A DNA stretch of 64,000 nucleotides from Pseudomonas baltica (GTDB lineage Bacteria > Pseudomonadota > Gammaproteobacteria > Pseudomonadales > Pseudomonadaceae): the NCBI RefSeq assembly GCF_014235765.1, contig NZ_JACMYH010000001.1:1736001-1800000 (forward strand), written 5' to 3'. The translations under genes and the position numbers were made by a program. Within the stretch, counting starts at the first letter, position 1. Each line of letters starts with the position of its first letter. Shown here one piece after another: positions 8,809-18,657 of this stretch. The notes under the pieces were generated by a model. That model was not told the origin of the DNA, searched no databases, and saw nothing but the letters and a program-made list of their open reading frames with translations.

Positions 8809-10605
8809 CTATTCCAACCTGAGCACAGCAAGGAAGGCTTCCTGTGGAATTTCCACGTTGCCGACCTGCTTCATGCGTTTCTTACCGGCCTTCTGTTTCT
8901 CCAACAGCTTGCGCTTACGGCTCACGTCGCCACCGTAACACTTGGCCAGTACGTTCTTTCTGAGCGCCTTGACAGTGGTCCGGGCAATGACCTGTCCGCC
9001 AATGGCGGCCTGGATTGCCACATCGAACATCTGCCGAGGGATCAGCTCCTTCATTTTCTCGGTCAACGCACGGCCCTTGTAGGCCGCATTGTCGCGGTGC
9101 ACGATCAGCGCCAGGGCATCGACCTTGTCGCCGTTGATCAACACATCCAGCTTGACCAGGTTGGCCGACTGGTAACGCTCGAAATGGTAGTCCAGCGAGG
9201 CATAGCCACGGCTGGTGGATTTCAGGCGGTCGAAGAAGTCCAGCACCACTTCATTCATCGGCAGGTCGTAGCGAACCTGAACCTGGCTGCCGAGGAATTG
9301 CATGTCGCGCTGCACGCCGCGCTTCTCGATGCACAGGGTAATGACGTTGCCCAGGTGCTCTTGAGGCACAAGAATCGTTGCCGACACGATCGGCTCGCGG
9401 AAGTCCTCGACGGACGAGGCGTCCGGAAGCTTCGACGGGTTGTCCACATAAATGGTTTCACCGGTCTTCATGACCACTTCGAAGATCACGCTCGGCGCGG
9501 TGGTGATCAGGTCCAGGTCGTACTCGCGCTCCAGGCGCTCCTGGATGATCTCCATGTGCAGCATGCCCAGGAACCCGCAGCGGAAACCGAAGCCCAGGGC
9601 ATCGGAGCTTTCCGGCAGGTACTGCAGCGAGGAATCGTTGAGGGTCAGTTTCTGCAACGCGTCGCGGAAATCTTCGAAGTCTTCCGAGCTGACCGGGAAC
9701 AGCCCGGCGTAGACCTGCGGCTGAATGCGCTTGAAGCCGGGCAGCACGGCAACATCGGGCGTGCTGCTCAAGGTCAGGGTGTCGCCGACCGGCGCGCCGT
9801 GAATGTCCTTGATGCTGCCGATGATGAAGCCCACCTCGCCCGCCTTGAGGTCGGCCGTGGCGGTGTGCTTGGGCGTGAAGACGCCGACGCTGTCGACCAG
9901 GTGCACCTTGCCGGTGGACTTGACCAGAATCTTGTCGCCCTTCTTCACCCGGCCATGGCGCACGCGCACCAGCGAGACAACGCCCAGGTAGTTGTCGAAC
10001 CAGGAGTCGATGATCAACGCCTGCAACGGTGCTTCGATATCGCCGGTAGGGGCTGGAATGGTCTGCACCAGGCGCTCGAGCACGTCGATCACGCCCATGC
10101 CGCTCTTGGCGCTGCAGGCCACGGCGTCGGTCGCGTCGATGCCGATGATCTTCTCGATCTCGTCCTTGACCTTGTCCGGGTCGGCCTGGGGCAGGTCCAT
10201 CTTGTTCAGCACCGGCATCACTTCCAGGCCTTGCTCGATGGCCGTGTAGCAGTTGGCCACGGACTGGGCTTCGACGCCCTGCCCCGCATCCACCACCAGC
10301 AGCGCGCCCTCGCAGGCCGCCAGCGAGCGGCTGACCTCGTAGGTGAAGTCGACGTGCCCTGGGGTATCGATGAAATTCAGCTGGTAGGTTTTGCCGTCTT
10401 GCGCCTTGTAGTGCAGGGTGACGCTGTGCGCCTTGATGGTGATCCCGCGCTCACGCTCCAGGTCCATGGAGTCCAGGACCTGGGCCTCCATTTCGCGGTC
10501 GGCCAGGCCGCCGCACATCTGGATGAACCGATCGGCGAGGGTCGACTTGCCGTGATCGATGTGGGCGATGATGGAGAAATTGCGGATATGACTCAAATCA
10601 CTCAC
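8809..10605 (-). CDS. lepA: elongation factor 4 (LepA), ribosome back-translocase GTPase
   Basis: LepA is a translational GTPase that acts on stalled or maturing ribosomes. The 598-residue protein has the G1 loop AHIDHGKST (residues 14-22), the switch [10 protein letters not shown], the [10 protein letters not shown]4 motif and the typical LepA C-terminal domain ending in [20 protein letters not shown]. Length is canonical. It heads the minus-strand cluster and is separated from the upstream mucD by about 200 bases that hold a REP hairpin and the mucD terminator, so it is probably transcribed independently of the algU operon. Confidence 0.98.
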   Translation of the reverse strand: MSDLSHIRNFSIIAHIDHGKSTLADRFIQMCGGLADREMEAQVLDSMDLERERGITIKAHSVTLHYKAQDGKTYQLNFIDTPGHVDFTYEVSRSLAACEGALLVVDAGQGVEAQSVANCYTAIEQGLEVMPVLNKMDLPQADPDKVKDEIEKIIGIDATDAVACSAKSGMGVIDVLERLVQTIPAPTGDIEAPLQALIIDSWFDNYLGVVSLVRVRHGRVKKGDKILVKSTGKVHLVDSVGVFTPKHTATADLKAGEVGFIIGSIKDIHGAPVGDTLTLSSTPDVAVLPGFKRIQPQVYAGLFPVSSEDFEDFRDALQKLTLNDSSLQYLPESSDALGFGFRCGFLGMLHMEIIQERLEREYDLDLITTAPSVIFEVVMKTGETIYVDNPSKLPDASSVEDFREPIVSATILVPQEHLGNVITLCIEKRGVQRDMQFLGSQVQVRYDLPMNEVVLDFFDRLKSTSRGYASLDYHFERYQSANLVKLDVLINGDKVDALALIVHRDNAAYKGRALTEKMKELIPRQMFDVAIQAAIGGQVIARTTVKALRKNVLAKCYGGDVSRKRKLLEKQKAGKKRMKQVGNVEIPQEAFLAVLRLE

Positions 10606-10687
10606 GGGTCAACACTCAAAAAGGCTGCGGGCCGAACGCCCAACGAAAAATAGCCGGGAATTGTACCTGAATAACGTTCGGGTGTGG

Positions 10688-10760
10688 GAGCGGTGGGTCG
10701 AGGGGTGGTTGTACGGACGTCTTCGCGGGCACAGGGCCCGCGAAGACCACACCACCGCTC
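10688..10760. repeat. REP-type nested hairpin between mucD and lepA
   Basis: A perfect 12-bp stem with a 5-base loop (10719-10747, arm GTCTTCGCGGGC) is enclosed by an outer 9-bp stem (10688-10696 with 10752-10760). The TTCGCGGGC core recurs in the REP elements at 22798 and 60632 in this window. Confidence 0.85.
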
Positions 10761-10765
10761 ACAAA

Positions 10766-10789
10766 AAAGGCGACCCGAAGGCCGCCTTT
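10766..10789 (-). terminator. Rho-independent terminator of mucD
   Basis: On the minus strand a GC-rich stem (GGCGGCC/GGTCGCC with one mismatch, four-base TTCG loop) is followed by a run of six T. It lies 20 bases after the mucD stop and is the natural end of the algU-mucABD transcription unit. Confidence 0.85.
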
Positions 10790-10809
10790 CGTTCATACAG
10801 CCAACCTGC

Positions 10810-12246
10810 TTACTCAGCCAGCTTGAAGGTGATGAAGCTCGCCCTGCCCTGGCGCAGCACGCGCATGGACACCGAACGATTCTTCGGCAGGCCCTTGGCG
10901 ATATCGGCGAACTGCTTCGACGACTCGATGGCCTGGTTGTTCAGGTGCGTGATGACGTCGCCGGGCTGCAGGCCGATCAGCGCAGCCGGACCGTCCTGCA
11001 CTTCCTTGATGACCACGCCGCCCTTGAGCTCGAGTGCCTTTTTCTGCTCGGTGGTCAGCTCTGCCACCGACACACCCAAGCGATTGCTGCTGCGCTCGGT
11101 CTGGGCCTTGGCGCCTGTATCCAGATCCTGATCGTCATCCGGCATCGCACCAACGGTCACGTCGATCGTGCGGCGCTTGCCTTCGCGGATCACTTCCAGG
11201 CTGGCCTTGGCACCGGCCTTGAGCCCTCCGACCAGATGCGGCAGGTCGGCCGACATATCGATCGGCTGGCCATTCATGCTCAGGATCACATCACCCACCT
11301 GCAGGCCGCCCTTGGCTGCCGGGCCTTCTTCGAGCACCTGGGCAACCAGTGCACCGGCCGGCTTGTCCAGGCCGAACGACTCGGCCAGGTCCTTGTTGAC
11401 CTCTTGAATGACCACGCCCAGCCAGCCGCGGCTGACCTTGCCGTCCTTCTTGAGTTGGTCCGAAACGTCCAGGGCAACGTCGATCGGAATGGCGAAGGAC
11501 AAGCCCATGAAGCCGCCGGAACGGGTGAAGATCTGCGAGTTGATACCCACCACTTCACCGTTCATGTTGAACAGCGGGCCACCCGAGTTGCCTGGGTTGA
11601 TCGCCACGTCGGTCTGGATGAACGGCACGTAGGCGTCATTGGGCAGTGTACGGCCCTTGGCGCTGACGATGCCCTTGGTGACCGAATGGTCGAAGCCGAA
11701 CGGCGAGCCGATGGCCAATACCCACTCGCCTACTTTCAACTTGGCCGAATCGCCCAGCTTGACCGTAGGCAGGTTCTTGCCGTCGATTTTCAACAGCGCC
11801 ACGTCGGTGCGCGGATCGGTGCCGACCAGCTTGGCCTTCAGCTCACTGCGATCGGACAGACGCACGATGATTTCGTCGGCGTCGGCGATCACGTGGTTGT
11901 TGGTGAGTACATAGCCGTCGGCCGACACGATGAAACCCGAACCCAACGACTGCGCTTCGCGCTGACGATCGCCGCGCTGCGGGGAACGCGGTCCACCGCG
12001 TGGCATGTTGCGCTCGAAGAACTCGCGAAACATCGGCGGCAGGCCTTCCAGATCTGGCATCTGGCTGGCAGCCACACCGCGATCCGGCAGCTTCTGCGTG
12101 GTACTGATGTTCACCACGGCAGGCGAAGCCTGTTCGACCAGCGTGGTGAAATCAGGCAACGCTTCAGCCTGCACGCTGGCAACGCTGCCCAGCATCAGCA
12201 CTGCCGCGAACAGTGAAAGAAAGGGGTTGAAACGTGTTATCGACAT
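10810..12246 (-). CDS. mucD: periplasmic serine protease MucD (DegP/HtrA family)
   Basis: MucD degrades misfolded envelope proteins and negatively controls the AlgU pathway in Pseudomonas. The 478-residue protein has a signal peptide (about residues 1-27, ending SVQA), a trypsin-like domain with the triad H118 (TNNHVI), D148 (TDVALLKI) and S221 (GNSGGPL), and two C-terminal PDZ domains (about 270-365 and 385-475). The ATG at 12246 is preceded by GGGAG; this gives a proper signal peptide, which longer reading frames would not. It follows mucB by 270 bases without an intervening mucC. Confidence 0.96.
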   Translation of the reverse strand: MSITRFNPFLSLFAAVLMLGSVASVQAEALPDFTTLVEQASPAVVNISTTQKLPDRGVAASQMPDLEGLPPMFREFFERNMPRGGPRSPQRGDRQREAQSLGSGFIVSADGYVLTNNHVIADADEIIVRLSDRSELKAKLVGTDPRTDVALLKIDGKNLPTVKLGDSAKLKVGEWVLAIGSPFGFDHSVTKGIVSAKGRTLPNDAYVPFIQTDVAINPGNSGGPLFNMNGEVVGINSQIFTRSGGFMGLSFAIPIDVALDVSDQLKKDGKVSRGWLGVVIQEVNKDLAESFGLDKPAGALVAQVLEEGPAAKGGLQVGDVILSMNGQPIDMSADLPHLVGGLKAGAKASLEVIREGKRRTIDVTVGAMPDDDQDLDTGAKAQTERSSNRLGVSVAELTTEQKKALELKGGVVIKEVQDGPAALIGLQPGDVITHLNNQAIESSKQFADIAKGLPKNRSVSMRVLRQGRASFITFKLAE

Positions 12247-12411
12247 ACGGCTCCCGTTCGTAACGAGCATGGTTGAGCAATAGGGTTGTGCGGTCGGCAA
12301 GACCGGGATTCGGCCCTCTGGCAATCCCGTGTTCCAGCGCGGCGCACGGCAGCGAACCAGCAACTGCATAACGGTTCGCCCCCGAGGCACAGACCTATAA
12401 GAAAAAAACCG

Positions 12412-12428
12412 GCGGTTTGCAACCTGCA
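12412..12428 (-). terminator. Possible weak terminator after mucB
   Basis: On the minus strand AAACC-GCC-GGTTT is followed by further T residues. The stem is only 5 bp, so termination would be partial. It sits 89 bases after the mucB stop and may reduce readthrough into mucD. Confidence 0.35.
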
Positions 12429-12516
12429 TGAAACAGCTTTCACGTTACGTCGCGATGATTAAACCAGCATGAAGGCCTGTCGCGAAGCATGGACGGTGCC
12501 TTGGGGCGCGCACAGT

Positions 12517-13467
12517 TCAACGCCGAGCCTGAACATCCTGGCGTTGCATCGACAGGGCTATTCGCTCAGCGGTGCCCAGCGGGATTTCACCCACTACCGT
12601 GATCATCATTTCACCTTCCGAGGTCTTCAACCGTCGCGACACTGCCGCCGTCGGGCCAAGCTGGACGCGGGTATCGCGCGCAGATGCACCATTGAGCGGT
12701 TCAACAAATACAGAAAAATGCGCAAGCCCATCGGCGTACAGCAGACTGGTCACACTGGCATTGCTGGCGGAAGATTTGCGCAGGCCTGTCTGGGCCAGTT
12801 CGAAGCCAGCCGGGATCCATTTGGAGCGCCACGTGGAGACATCGCGCGGTGCGGTGGCAGCGAGCGCGTGCAATACAGGCTTACAATTTGGTGTCGCCTT
12901 CAAGTCAGCAGATGCAGGGGCTCCCACTGCCAGACGCATGTACTGCAAACGTTCGAGCAGTCGCCCTTGCGCGTCGATCAACAAAGACTTGAGCAACAGG
13001 CCGGTACGTGTGTCCAGATGCATTTCGAAGGCATAGCGGTCGCGATCCCTGGGAACCAGAGTCACTACCACCGCCTCGCGGCCAGCGACCCTGGAAGCTC
13101 CGGCAACGCGCAGGTCGTACCACGACATCAGCTTGAGCGGATCGACAACGCCATCGGAGCCAACAGGACCTTGCACCACGCCGAGCACTGGGTTGCCCGT
13201 TGCGCAGGCCGTACGGCCACCGGCCTGGACACGCTCGGACGCGATACCATCCAATTTGAGCACACGCTCACGCACCCCGCCGTCGCCAGCACGGTGCCAA
13301 ACCTGATAAGTGGAGAAATCACCGTCACGTTCGTAGACGAACGTGCCTTCGAAACTCTGCGTGCGCTCGGCGCGCGTCATGCTTTCGAGCCACTGAGCTG
13401 CATCGGGTGCAGCAGCGGCCGGTGCGGCCAGGCCAAGGAGAAATGGCAGGAGCAGAGCCGCACGCAT
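12517..13467 (-). CDS. mucB: sigma factor AlgU regulatory protein MucB (RseB-like)
   Basis: MucB binds the periplasmic domain of MucA and shields it from proteolysis, which keeps AlgU inactive; lipid or lipopolysaccharide signals release it. The 316-residue protein has a cleavable signal peptide ([20 protein letters not shown], residues 1-20), an N-terminal LolA-like domain (about 25-200) and a C-terminal domain (about 220-310), the RseB layout. It starts 8 bases after the mucA stop, so the two are co-transcribed. Its partner MucA is the preceding gene. Confidence 0.95.
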   Translation of the reverse strand: MRAALLLPFLLGLAAPAAAAPDAAQWLESMTRAERTQSFEGTFVYERDGDFSTYQVWHRAGDGGVRERVLKLDGIASERVQAGGRTACATGNPVLGVVQGPVGSDGVVDPLKLMSWYDLRVAGASRVAGREAVVVTLVPRDRDRYAFEMHLDTRTGLLLKSLLIDAQGRLLERLQYMRLAVGAPASADLKATPNCKPVLHALAATAPRDVSTWRSKWIPAGFELAQTGLRKSSASNASVTSLLYADGLAHFSVFVEPLNGASARDTRVQLGPTAAVSRRLKTSEGEMMITVVGEIPLGTAERIALSMQRQDVQARR

Positions 13468-13475
13468 GATCGGGA

Positions 13476-14069
13476 TTAACGGTTTTCCATGCTCGCGGAA
13501 CGGGCATAAGGCAGAGCGCTTTCCGAACCTTTGGCGGCAGCTTCCTGCGAATGTTGACGCAGATAACCCGGCAGGCGCTGGTCGTTCAAACCTTCCTCAC
13601 CTTTAAGCACACCGTTGGCCATCGGCCCTGGTGCGTCGGAGCTGTCGGGCGTGTAGCCCGCCAGAACGGCCGGACCTTGCACCATCGGCGTCGACGGCGC
13701 TTGCTGCGCGGGCTGCTGTTGCGCCAGCTCGGCGCCGGTAATGTCGTCCTGGTTGTACAGGCGCACGCCTGCCAGCACGGCGACGGTCACCGAAGCAGCC
13801 ACGGCCAGACGACCGAGGCTGCGCCATGGGCCGCGAGCAGCCGCTGCCGGCGCAACGTCTTCGGCAATGGCTGCCGACACTGCAGCCGACAGGTCCAGGC
13901 GCGGATCCAGAAGGTCCTTGTGCATGACAGCACGAGCGACCTGAAAACGTGCCCATGTGGCACGGGTTTCGGCATCGTCCAGCGCGGTCAGTACCCGACG
14001 CAGTTCCAATTCGTCCGCTTCGTTATCCATCACTGCGGACAGCGATTCCTGCAGGGCTTCACGACTCAT
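13476..14069 (-). CDS. mucA: anti-sigma factor MucA
   Basis: MucA is an inner-membrane protein that holds AlgU inactive; regulated proteolysis by AlgW and MucP frees the sigma factor under envelope stress. The 197-residue protein has the N-terminal cytoplasmic RseA-like sigma-binding domain (MSREALQESLSAVMDNEADE onward, about residues 1-75), one membrane segment (about 86-104) and a Pro/Gln-rich periplasmic domain that MucB binds. It is full length: the reading frame shows no truncation of the mucA22 kind seen in mucoid P. aeruginosa. It follows algU by 30 bases. Confidence 0.96.
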   Translation of the reverse strand: MSREALQESLSAVMDNEADELELRRVLTALDDAETRATWARFQVARAVMHKDLLDPRLDLSAAVSAAIAEDVAPAAAARGPWRSLGRLAVAASVTVAVLAGVRLYNQDDITGAELAQQQPAQQAPSTPMVQGPAVLAGYTPDSSDAPGPMANGVLKGEEGLNDQRLPGYLRQHSQEAAAKGSESALPYARSASMENR

Positions 14070-14099
14070 GGCGTTCCTCTCTTGGCTATCGCCGCTGTC

Positions 14100-14681
14100 T
14101 CAGGATTCCTGCAACAACGGCTGCAGGGCTTTGTCGATGGCTTCCCGGGCACGGAAAATCCGCGACCGCACGGTCCCCACCGGACACTGCATGACACTGG
14201 CAATGTCTTCGTAACTCAAACCGTCGAACTCGCGCAGGGTCAATGCCGTGCGCAGGTCTTCAGGCAGCTGCTGGATGGTTCGATGGACGGTGCCCTCGAT
14301 CTCATCGCGCAGCAGTGAACGTTCCGGTGACTCGAGGTCCTTGAGGCCATGATCGCCGTCATAAAACTCCGCGTCCTCGGAACTTACGTCACTGTCCGGT
14401 GGCCTGCGTCCGCGGGACACCAGATAGTTTTTCGCCGTGTTGATGGCGATACGGTACAGCCACGTGTAGAACGCGCTGTCTCCGCGAAAATTGCCCAACG
14501 CGCGGTAAGCCTTGATGAAAGCTTCCTGCGCCACGTCCTGGGCTTCATGGGTGTCGTGCACGAACCGCACGATCAACCCGAGAATCTTGTGCTGGTATTT
14601 CAGCACCAACAGATCAAACGCTCGCCGATCACCGCGTTGTACACGCTCGACCAGCTGCTGATCCTCTTCCTGGGTTAGCAT
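14100..14681 (-). CDS. algU: extracytoplasmic function sigma factor AlgU (RpoE/sigma-22)
   Basis: AlgU directs RNA polymerase to envelope-stress and, in mucoid species, alginate promoters. The 193-residue protein starts MLTQEEDQQLVERVQRGD and has region 2 (FDLLVLKYQHKILG to DSAFYTWLYRIAINTAKN, about residues 25-95) and region 4 with the helix-turn-helix LSYEDIASVMQCPVGTVRSRI (about 155-175). The ATG at 14681 has GAGGAG seven bases upstream and matches the family's start; an ATG two codons earlier does not. It heads the algU-mucA-mucB-(mucD) cluster and is preceded by two AlgU-type promoters, which implies positive autoregulation. Confidence 0.97.
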   Translation of the reverse strand: MLTQEEDQQLVERVQRGDRRAFDLLVLKYQHKILGLIVRFVHDTHEAQDVAQEAFIKAYRALGNFRGDSAFYTWLYRIAINTAKNYLVSRGRRPPDSDVSSEDAEFYDGDHGLKDLESPERSLLRDEIEGTVHRTIQQLPEDLRTALTLREFDGLSYEDIASVMQCPVGTVRSRIFRAREAIDKALQPLLQES

Positions 14682-14740
14682 GAACACTCCTCATGGGTCC
14701 GGAAGGAGCGCTGCTCAGGCCATCGTTCAGGCTTGCAACC

Positions 14741-14768
14741 ATAGACTCGGGCTATTCGCAAAAGTTCT
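14741..14768 (-). promoter_or_regulatory. Proximal AlgU-type promoter of algU
   Basis: On the minus strand GAACTT (14768-14763), a 17-base spacer and TCTAT (14745-14741). This matches the AlgU/RpoE promoter type GAACTT-N16/17-TCnnA. The expected transcript start is about 50 bases before the algU ATG. Confidence 0.75.
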
Positions 14769-14929
14769 CCCCTCCAGGCAAGTTTCCCGCAGGTCTGGAT
14801 CAAGCCTGCACGGAAAGCGCAGCTCGAACGTGCCGGGCTGCGCCGATAATCTTTCCGTCGAGCGCTGCAACCTGGCATTGCCAATGCAACCACTGTTCGA
14901 CGCTGTTTCCTTCCTATAGGCAACCTTCT

Positions 14930-14957
14930 ATTGATTGCAGGCTTTCTTGGAAAGTTC
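14930..14957 (-). promoter_or_regulatory. Distal AlgU-type promoter of algU
   Basis: On the minus strand GAACTT (14957-14952), a 17-base spacer and TCAAT (14934-14930). The -35 is perfect and the -10 is weaker than in the proximal element. P. aeruginosa algU also has two AlgU-dependent promoters. Confidence 0.55.
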
Positions 14958-15260
14958 CCACAAAAACGAAGGTTTAGGCCTATACGCACGGCTTACTCGG
15001 TCCTACAACCGTTCCTATAACTGAAGTGATTCAGCTCGCGCAGCCCAGGTCGAGCGCCTGTTCGCGTAGCGCAAGCGTCGATGCGGCTGCTATAAATGCC
15101 GCGCCACGCCAGCGGGAAACCCTGGACTCCGTGCGTCGAAGGTGCCGCTATTGTGCCGCTACCCCCTTGGATATACCAGCGGGACGTGCACAACAGGCGC
15201 GAACGGCACGTTGGATGGCGCTTCACGCAACCTTACTTTCGACCTGCGGATGACCTTCGA

Positions 15261-16877
15261 ATGGGCAAGCAACTGCAACACGATGTTCTGGTGATCGGTA
15301 GCGGAGCCGCAGGCTTGAGCCTTGCGCTGGCGTTACCCGACACGCTGCGCATCGCGGTCATCAGTAAAGGTGGGCTGGGCGATGGCTCGACGCCCTGGGC
15401 ACAGGGCGGCGTGGCGGCCGTACTGGCCGATACCGATACCGTCGAGGCTCATGTTCAGGACACGCTCGAAGCGGGCGCCGGCCTGTGCGATGAAGAGGCC
15501 GTGCGCTTCACCGTAGAGCACAGCCGGGCGGCGATTCAGTGGCTGGTCGAGTTGGGCGTGCCGTTTACCCGTGAACACGAATCGGATCCCGCGCACACCG
15601 GCTTCCCCTTTCACCTGACCCGTGAAGGAGGCCACAGCCAGCGCCGGATCATTCATGCGGCGGATGCCACCGGCGCGGCGATGTTCGACACGCTGTTGGC
15701 AGCGGCGCGCCTGCGGCCCAACATCGAACTCATGGAGCAGTGCGCGGCCATCGACCTGATTACCGAACGGCGCCTGGGCCGCGCTGAGGACCGCTGTCTC
15801 GGCGCCTACGTGCTGGATCATCGCAGCGGCGCGGTGAACACTCACGCGGCGCGCTTCACCGTGCTGGCAACCGGTGGCGCCGCCAAGGTCTACCTGTACA
15901 CCAGCAACCCCGACGGTGCCTGCGGCGATGGCATTGCCATGGCGTGGCGCGCGGGCTGCCGGGTCGCCAATCTGGAATTCAACCAGTTCCACCCGACCTG
16001 CCTGTATCACCCCCAGGCCAAGAGTTTTCTCATCACCGAAGCGCTGCGTGGCGAGGGCGCCCTGCTCAAGCTGGCCAACGGCGAGCGTTTCATGCCTCGC
16101 TTCGACTCGCGTGCCGAGCTTGCCCCGCGCGATATCGTGGCGCGCGCCATCGACCACGAAATGAAGCGCCTGGGCGCCGAGTGCGTGTACCTGGACATCA
16201 GCCACAAACCGGCAGACTTCATCCGCAGCCATTTCCCGACGGTGTACCAACGCTGCCTGACGTTCGGCATCGACATCACCCGCCAGCCCATTCCCGTGGT
16301 CCCAGCCGCCCATTACACCTGTGGCGGCGTGCAGGTGGACCGGCACGGCCGCACCGACGTCCCCCATTTGTATGCCATTGGCGAAACCAGTTGCACCGGC
16401 CTGCACGGCGCCAACCGCATGGCCAGCAATTCCCTGCTCGAATGCATCGTCTATGCCCGCTCCGCCGCCGAGCACATCGTTTCCTGCCTGGCCGAAGTCG
16501 CACCGCCCGGACCGTTGCCGCAGTGGGACGCCAGCCAGGTGACCGATTCGGACGAAGACGTGATCATTGCCCACAACTGGGACGAATTGCGGCGCTTCAT
16601 GTGGGACTACGTGGGCATCGTGCGCACCACCAAACGTCTGCAGCGCGCGCAGCACCGAGTGCGCCTGCTGCTCGACGAGATCGATGAGTTCTACAGCAAC
16701 TATAAGGTCAGCCGCGACCTGATCGAACTGCGCAACCTGGCGCAAGTGGCCGAGCTGATGATCGCGTCGGCCATGCAGCGCAAGGAAAGCCGAGGCCTGC
16801 ACTACACGCTCGACTATCCAGACCTGCTGCCAGAGGCACATGACACTATTCTGGAACCGCCCACCTTTGCCGACTGA
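15261..16877 (+). CDS. nadB: L-aspartate oxidase
   Basis: NadB oxidises L-aspartate to iminoaspartate with FAD, the first step of de novo NAD synthesis. The 538-residue protein has the N-terminal dinucleotide-binding [11 protein letters not shown] (residues 13-23), the [12 protein letters not shown] segment, the substrate-region [14 protein letters not shown], the active-site HPTCLY and the C-terminal FAD end [16 protein letters not shown], then a helical domain. I chose the ATG at 15261 because it gives the family's short N-terminus; the frame stays open further upstream. It is divergent from algU and overlaps the convergent ygfX by 32 bases. Confidence 0.96.
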   Translation: MGKQLQHDVLVIGSGAAGLSLALALPDTLRIAVISKGGLGDGSTPWAQGGVAAVLADTDTVEAHVQDTLEAGAGLCDEEAVRFTVEHSRAAIQWLVELGVPFTREHESDPAHTGFPFHLTREGGHSQRRIIHAADATGAAMFDTLLAAARLRPNIELMEQCAAIDLITERRLGRAEDRCLGAYVLDHRSGAVNTHAARFTVLATGGAAKVYLYTSNPDGACGDGIAMAWRAGCRVANLEFNQFHPTCLYHPQAKSFLITEALRGEGALLKLANGERFMPRFDSRAELAPRDIVARAIDHEMKRLGAECVYLDISHKPADFIRSHFPTVYQRCLTFGIDITRQPIPVVPAAHYTCGGVQVDRHGRTDVPHLYAIGETSCTGLHGANRMASNSLLECIVYARSAAEHIVSCLAEVAPPGPLPQWDASQVTDSDEDVIIAHNWDELRRFMWDYVGIVRTTKRLQRAQHRVRLLLDEIDEFYSNYKVSRDLIELRNLAQVAELMIASAMQRKESRGLHYTLDYPDLLPEAHDTILEPPTFAD

Positions 16878-17298
16878 ACTTCAGCCGCAGGCGCAGGCGT
16901 CGATGGGTGTCTGCATCCAGGCAGTCAGGCAGGACACAAGCGCTGCGCACCCGTCGCTGACCGGCCAGGCGGAAGCGCAGCACGACCACATGGGGCAGCG
17001 CCATGCTGTCGGGGCGCAGCTGCACCGTTTGCCAGCTACCAGCCTCGGTCCACACGGACCAGCCGCTCCGATCACGGCGCAGGCCGGTCACGGCGTGGGG
17101 GCTGCCGAGCAACACTTGCCGCGGCAATACGTACAGTGCGTGCGCGATGCATAGCGCCGCCGCGGCCAGGTGCACGAGTACGGGCGCATCCATCAGCAGG
17201 TTTGCCAGCCACGCCGAGGCCTGCGCCAGCACGTAGAAGGCCAGCAGCCTCCGCGAGGGCTGCCAGTGGCACTCGAAGCGGTTACTTGGGCTGGACAC
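16846..17298 (-). CDS. ygfX: YgfX (CptA)-like inner-membrane protein
   Basis: A 150-residue protein with a short N-terminal tail, two predicted membrane segments (about residues 18-36 and 41-58) and a basic C-terminal cytoplasmic domain, the layout of YgfX. In E. coli YgfX was reported as a membrane partner of YgfY/SdhE with effects on the cytoskeleton, though the toxin assignment is debated. It starts with GTG at 17298 within the end of sdhE (17-base overlap), so the pair is translationally coupled as in enterics. Sequence conservation in this family is low, so the call leans on topology and context. The end overlaps nadB. Confidence 0.75.
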   Translation of the reverse strand: MSSPSNRFECHWQPSRRLLAFYVLAQASAWLANLLMDAPVLVHLAAAALCIAHALYVLPRQVLLGSPHAVTGLRRDRSGWSVWTEAGSWQTVQLRPDSMALPHVVVLRFRLAGQRRVRSACVLPDCLDADTHRRLRLRLKFSRQRWAVPE

Positions 17299-17536
17299 GA
17301 TCCAGGATCATCCGAACCATGCGCTGCAACTCGGGGTCATCGGACTCGTTACGCTCCATGAACCAGCCGAACATGTCCTGATCTTCACATTCGAGCAGGC
17401 GTACGTAGACATCGCGATCCACCTGATTCAAGTGGGGATAGACTTCCTTGACGAAAGGCACCAGCAACACGTCCAGCTCCAGCATGCCGCGGCGGCTGTG
17501 CCAGTAAAGCCGGTTGAGTTCAACGTTTTCGACCAT
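17282..17536 (-). CDS. sdhE: FAD assembly factor SdhE (YgfY/CptB)
   Basis: SdhE promotes covalent attachment of FAD to the flavoprotein subunits of succinate dehydrogenase and fumarate reductase. The 84-residue helical protein has the diagnostic [11 protein letters not shown] stretch (RGMLE, about residues 16-26), which contacts the flavoprotein, and a later [12 protein letters not shown] motif. Length and motifs are canonical. A GGAG ribosome site precedes the ATG. It is coupled to ygfX; the ygfZ gene, whose product also serves cofactor proteins, diverges 127 bases away. Confidence 0.94.
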   Translation of the reverse strand: MVENVELNRLYWHSRRGMLELDVLLVPFVKEVYPHLNQVDRDVYVRLLECEDQDMFGWFMERNESDDPELQRMVRMILDRVQPK

Positions 17537-17662
17537 GGGGGGCTCCTTGAATAGGCGCGCAGTATACAGAGGCGCCGGTGGAGTGTCAGGGCGGAGGGGA
17601 TAGCATTCCCCCGGCGCGGGGCTCTATGATGACGTCCAGTCTTTTCAACTCAGCGATGACCC

Positions 17663-18604
17663 ATGTCCGATAGCGCTATGTTCTGCACCCTGACCCACGA
17701 GGGCGTCCTCGCCGTTCGCGGCTCGGACGCCGGCAAGTTCCTGCAGGGCCAGCTCACCTGCAACCTCAACTACCTGGACGAGCACACGGCCAGTCTCGGC
17801 GCGCGCTGCACGCAGAAAGGCCGCATGCAGTCCAGCTTTCGCATTCTTTTGCAGGGCGATGGCTGTGTTCTGGCCATGGCCCGCGGCCTGCTCGAAGCAC
17901 AATTGGCCGACCTGAAGAAGTACGCGGTGTTCTCCAAGTCCAAGCTCACCGACGAGAGCGACGCCTGGGTGCGCTTCGGCGTGCAGCACGGCGATGGCGC
18001 GCTGAACGCGCTGGGCCTGGACCTGCCCCTGGATACCGATGCCGTGGTACGTCACGGCGCGCTGATCGCGGTGCGCGTGTCGCCGGCGCGGGCCGAGCTG
18101 TGGGCGCCTGCCGAGCAGGCCGAGAACCTGGCTGCCCGGCTGGCCGAACAGCTGGCCCAGGGCTCGCTCGACGATTGGCTGCTGGGGCAGATCCGCGCCG
18201 GTATCGGCCAGGTGCTGGAGCCGACTCGCGAGCTGTTCATCCCACAGATGCTGAACCTGCAGGCCGTGGGCGGCGTGAGTTTCAAGAAAGGTTGCTACAC
18301 CGGCCAGGAAATCGTGGCACGCATGCAGTACCTGGGCAAACTCAAGCGACGCCTCTACCACGTCCAGTTGACCGGCCCGACGCGTCCGGAACCGGGTACC
18401 GCGCTGTTCTCGCCGGTGCATGGCAGCGCCATCGGCGAGATTGCCCTGGCCGCACCGACGGCCGAGGGCTACGAGGCTCTGGCCGTACTGCAGGACAACG
18501 CGGTCGAGGATGGTCGCATTCATCTGGGCAGTCTCGAAGGTCCTGCGCTGGCGCTTCTCACCTTGCCCTATACACTTGATCGAGACCGTGAAATACAGCG
18601 CTGA
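17663..18604 (+). CDS. ygfZ: folate-binding protein YgfZ (Fe-S cluster maintenance)
   Basis: YgfZ is a tetrahydrofolate-binding protein related to GcvT and CAF17 and supports certain iron-sulfur enzymes. The 313-residue protein ends its central domain with the signature KKGCYTGQEIVARMQYLGK (about residues 210-228), which carries the conserved cysteine of the K-G-C-Y-T-G-Q-E motif. The N-terminal GcvT-like fold is recognisable from GSDAGKFLQGQLTCN. It diverges from sdhE and is followed 53 bases later by the HDOD gene on the same strand. Confidence 0.93.
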   Translation: MSDSAMFCTLTHEGVLAVRGSDAGKFLQGQLTCNLNYLDEHTASLGARCTQKGRMQSSFRILLQGDGCVLAMARGLLEAQLADLKKYAVFSKSKLTDESDAWVRFGVQHGDGALNALGLDLPLDTDAVVRHGALIAVRVSPARAELWAPAEQAENLAARLAEQLAQGSLDDWLLGQIRAGIGQVLEPTRELFIPQMLNLQAVGGVSFKKGCYTGQEIVARMQYLGKLKRRLYHVQLTGPTRPEPGTALFSPVHGSAIGEIALAAPTAEGYEALAVLQDNAVEDGRIHLGSLEGPALALLTLPYTLDRDREIQR

Positions 18605-18657
18605 CACGGCCCGTAGCAGGGCCTGCGCACCCCTCTCCCGCTATGCCGAGGCGTCGA

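Larger units (their letters stand above)
14682..15260. other. 579-base divergent intergenic region, algU/nadB
   Basis: No credible coding sequence. It carries two promoter-like elements directed to algU (14741-14768 and 14930-14957). I could not identify a convincing nadB promoter. Confidence 0.6.
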
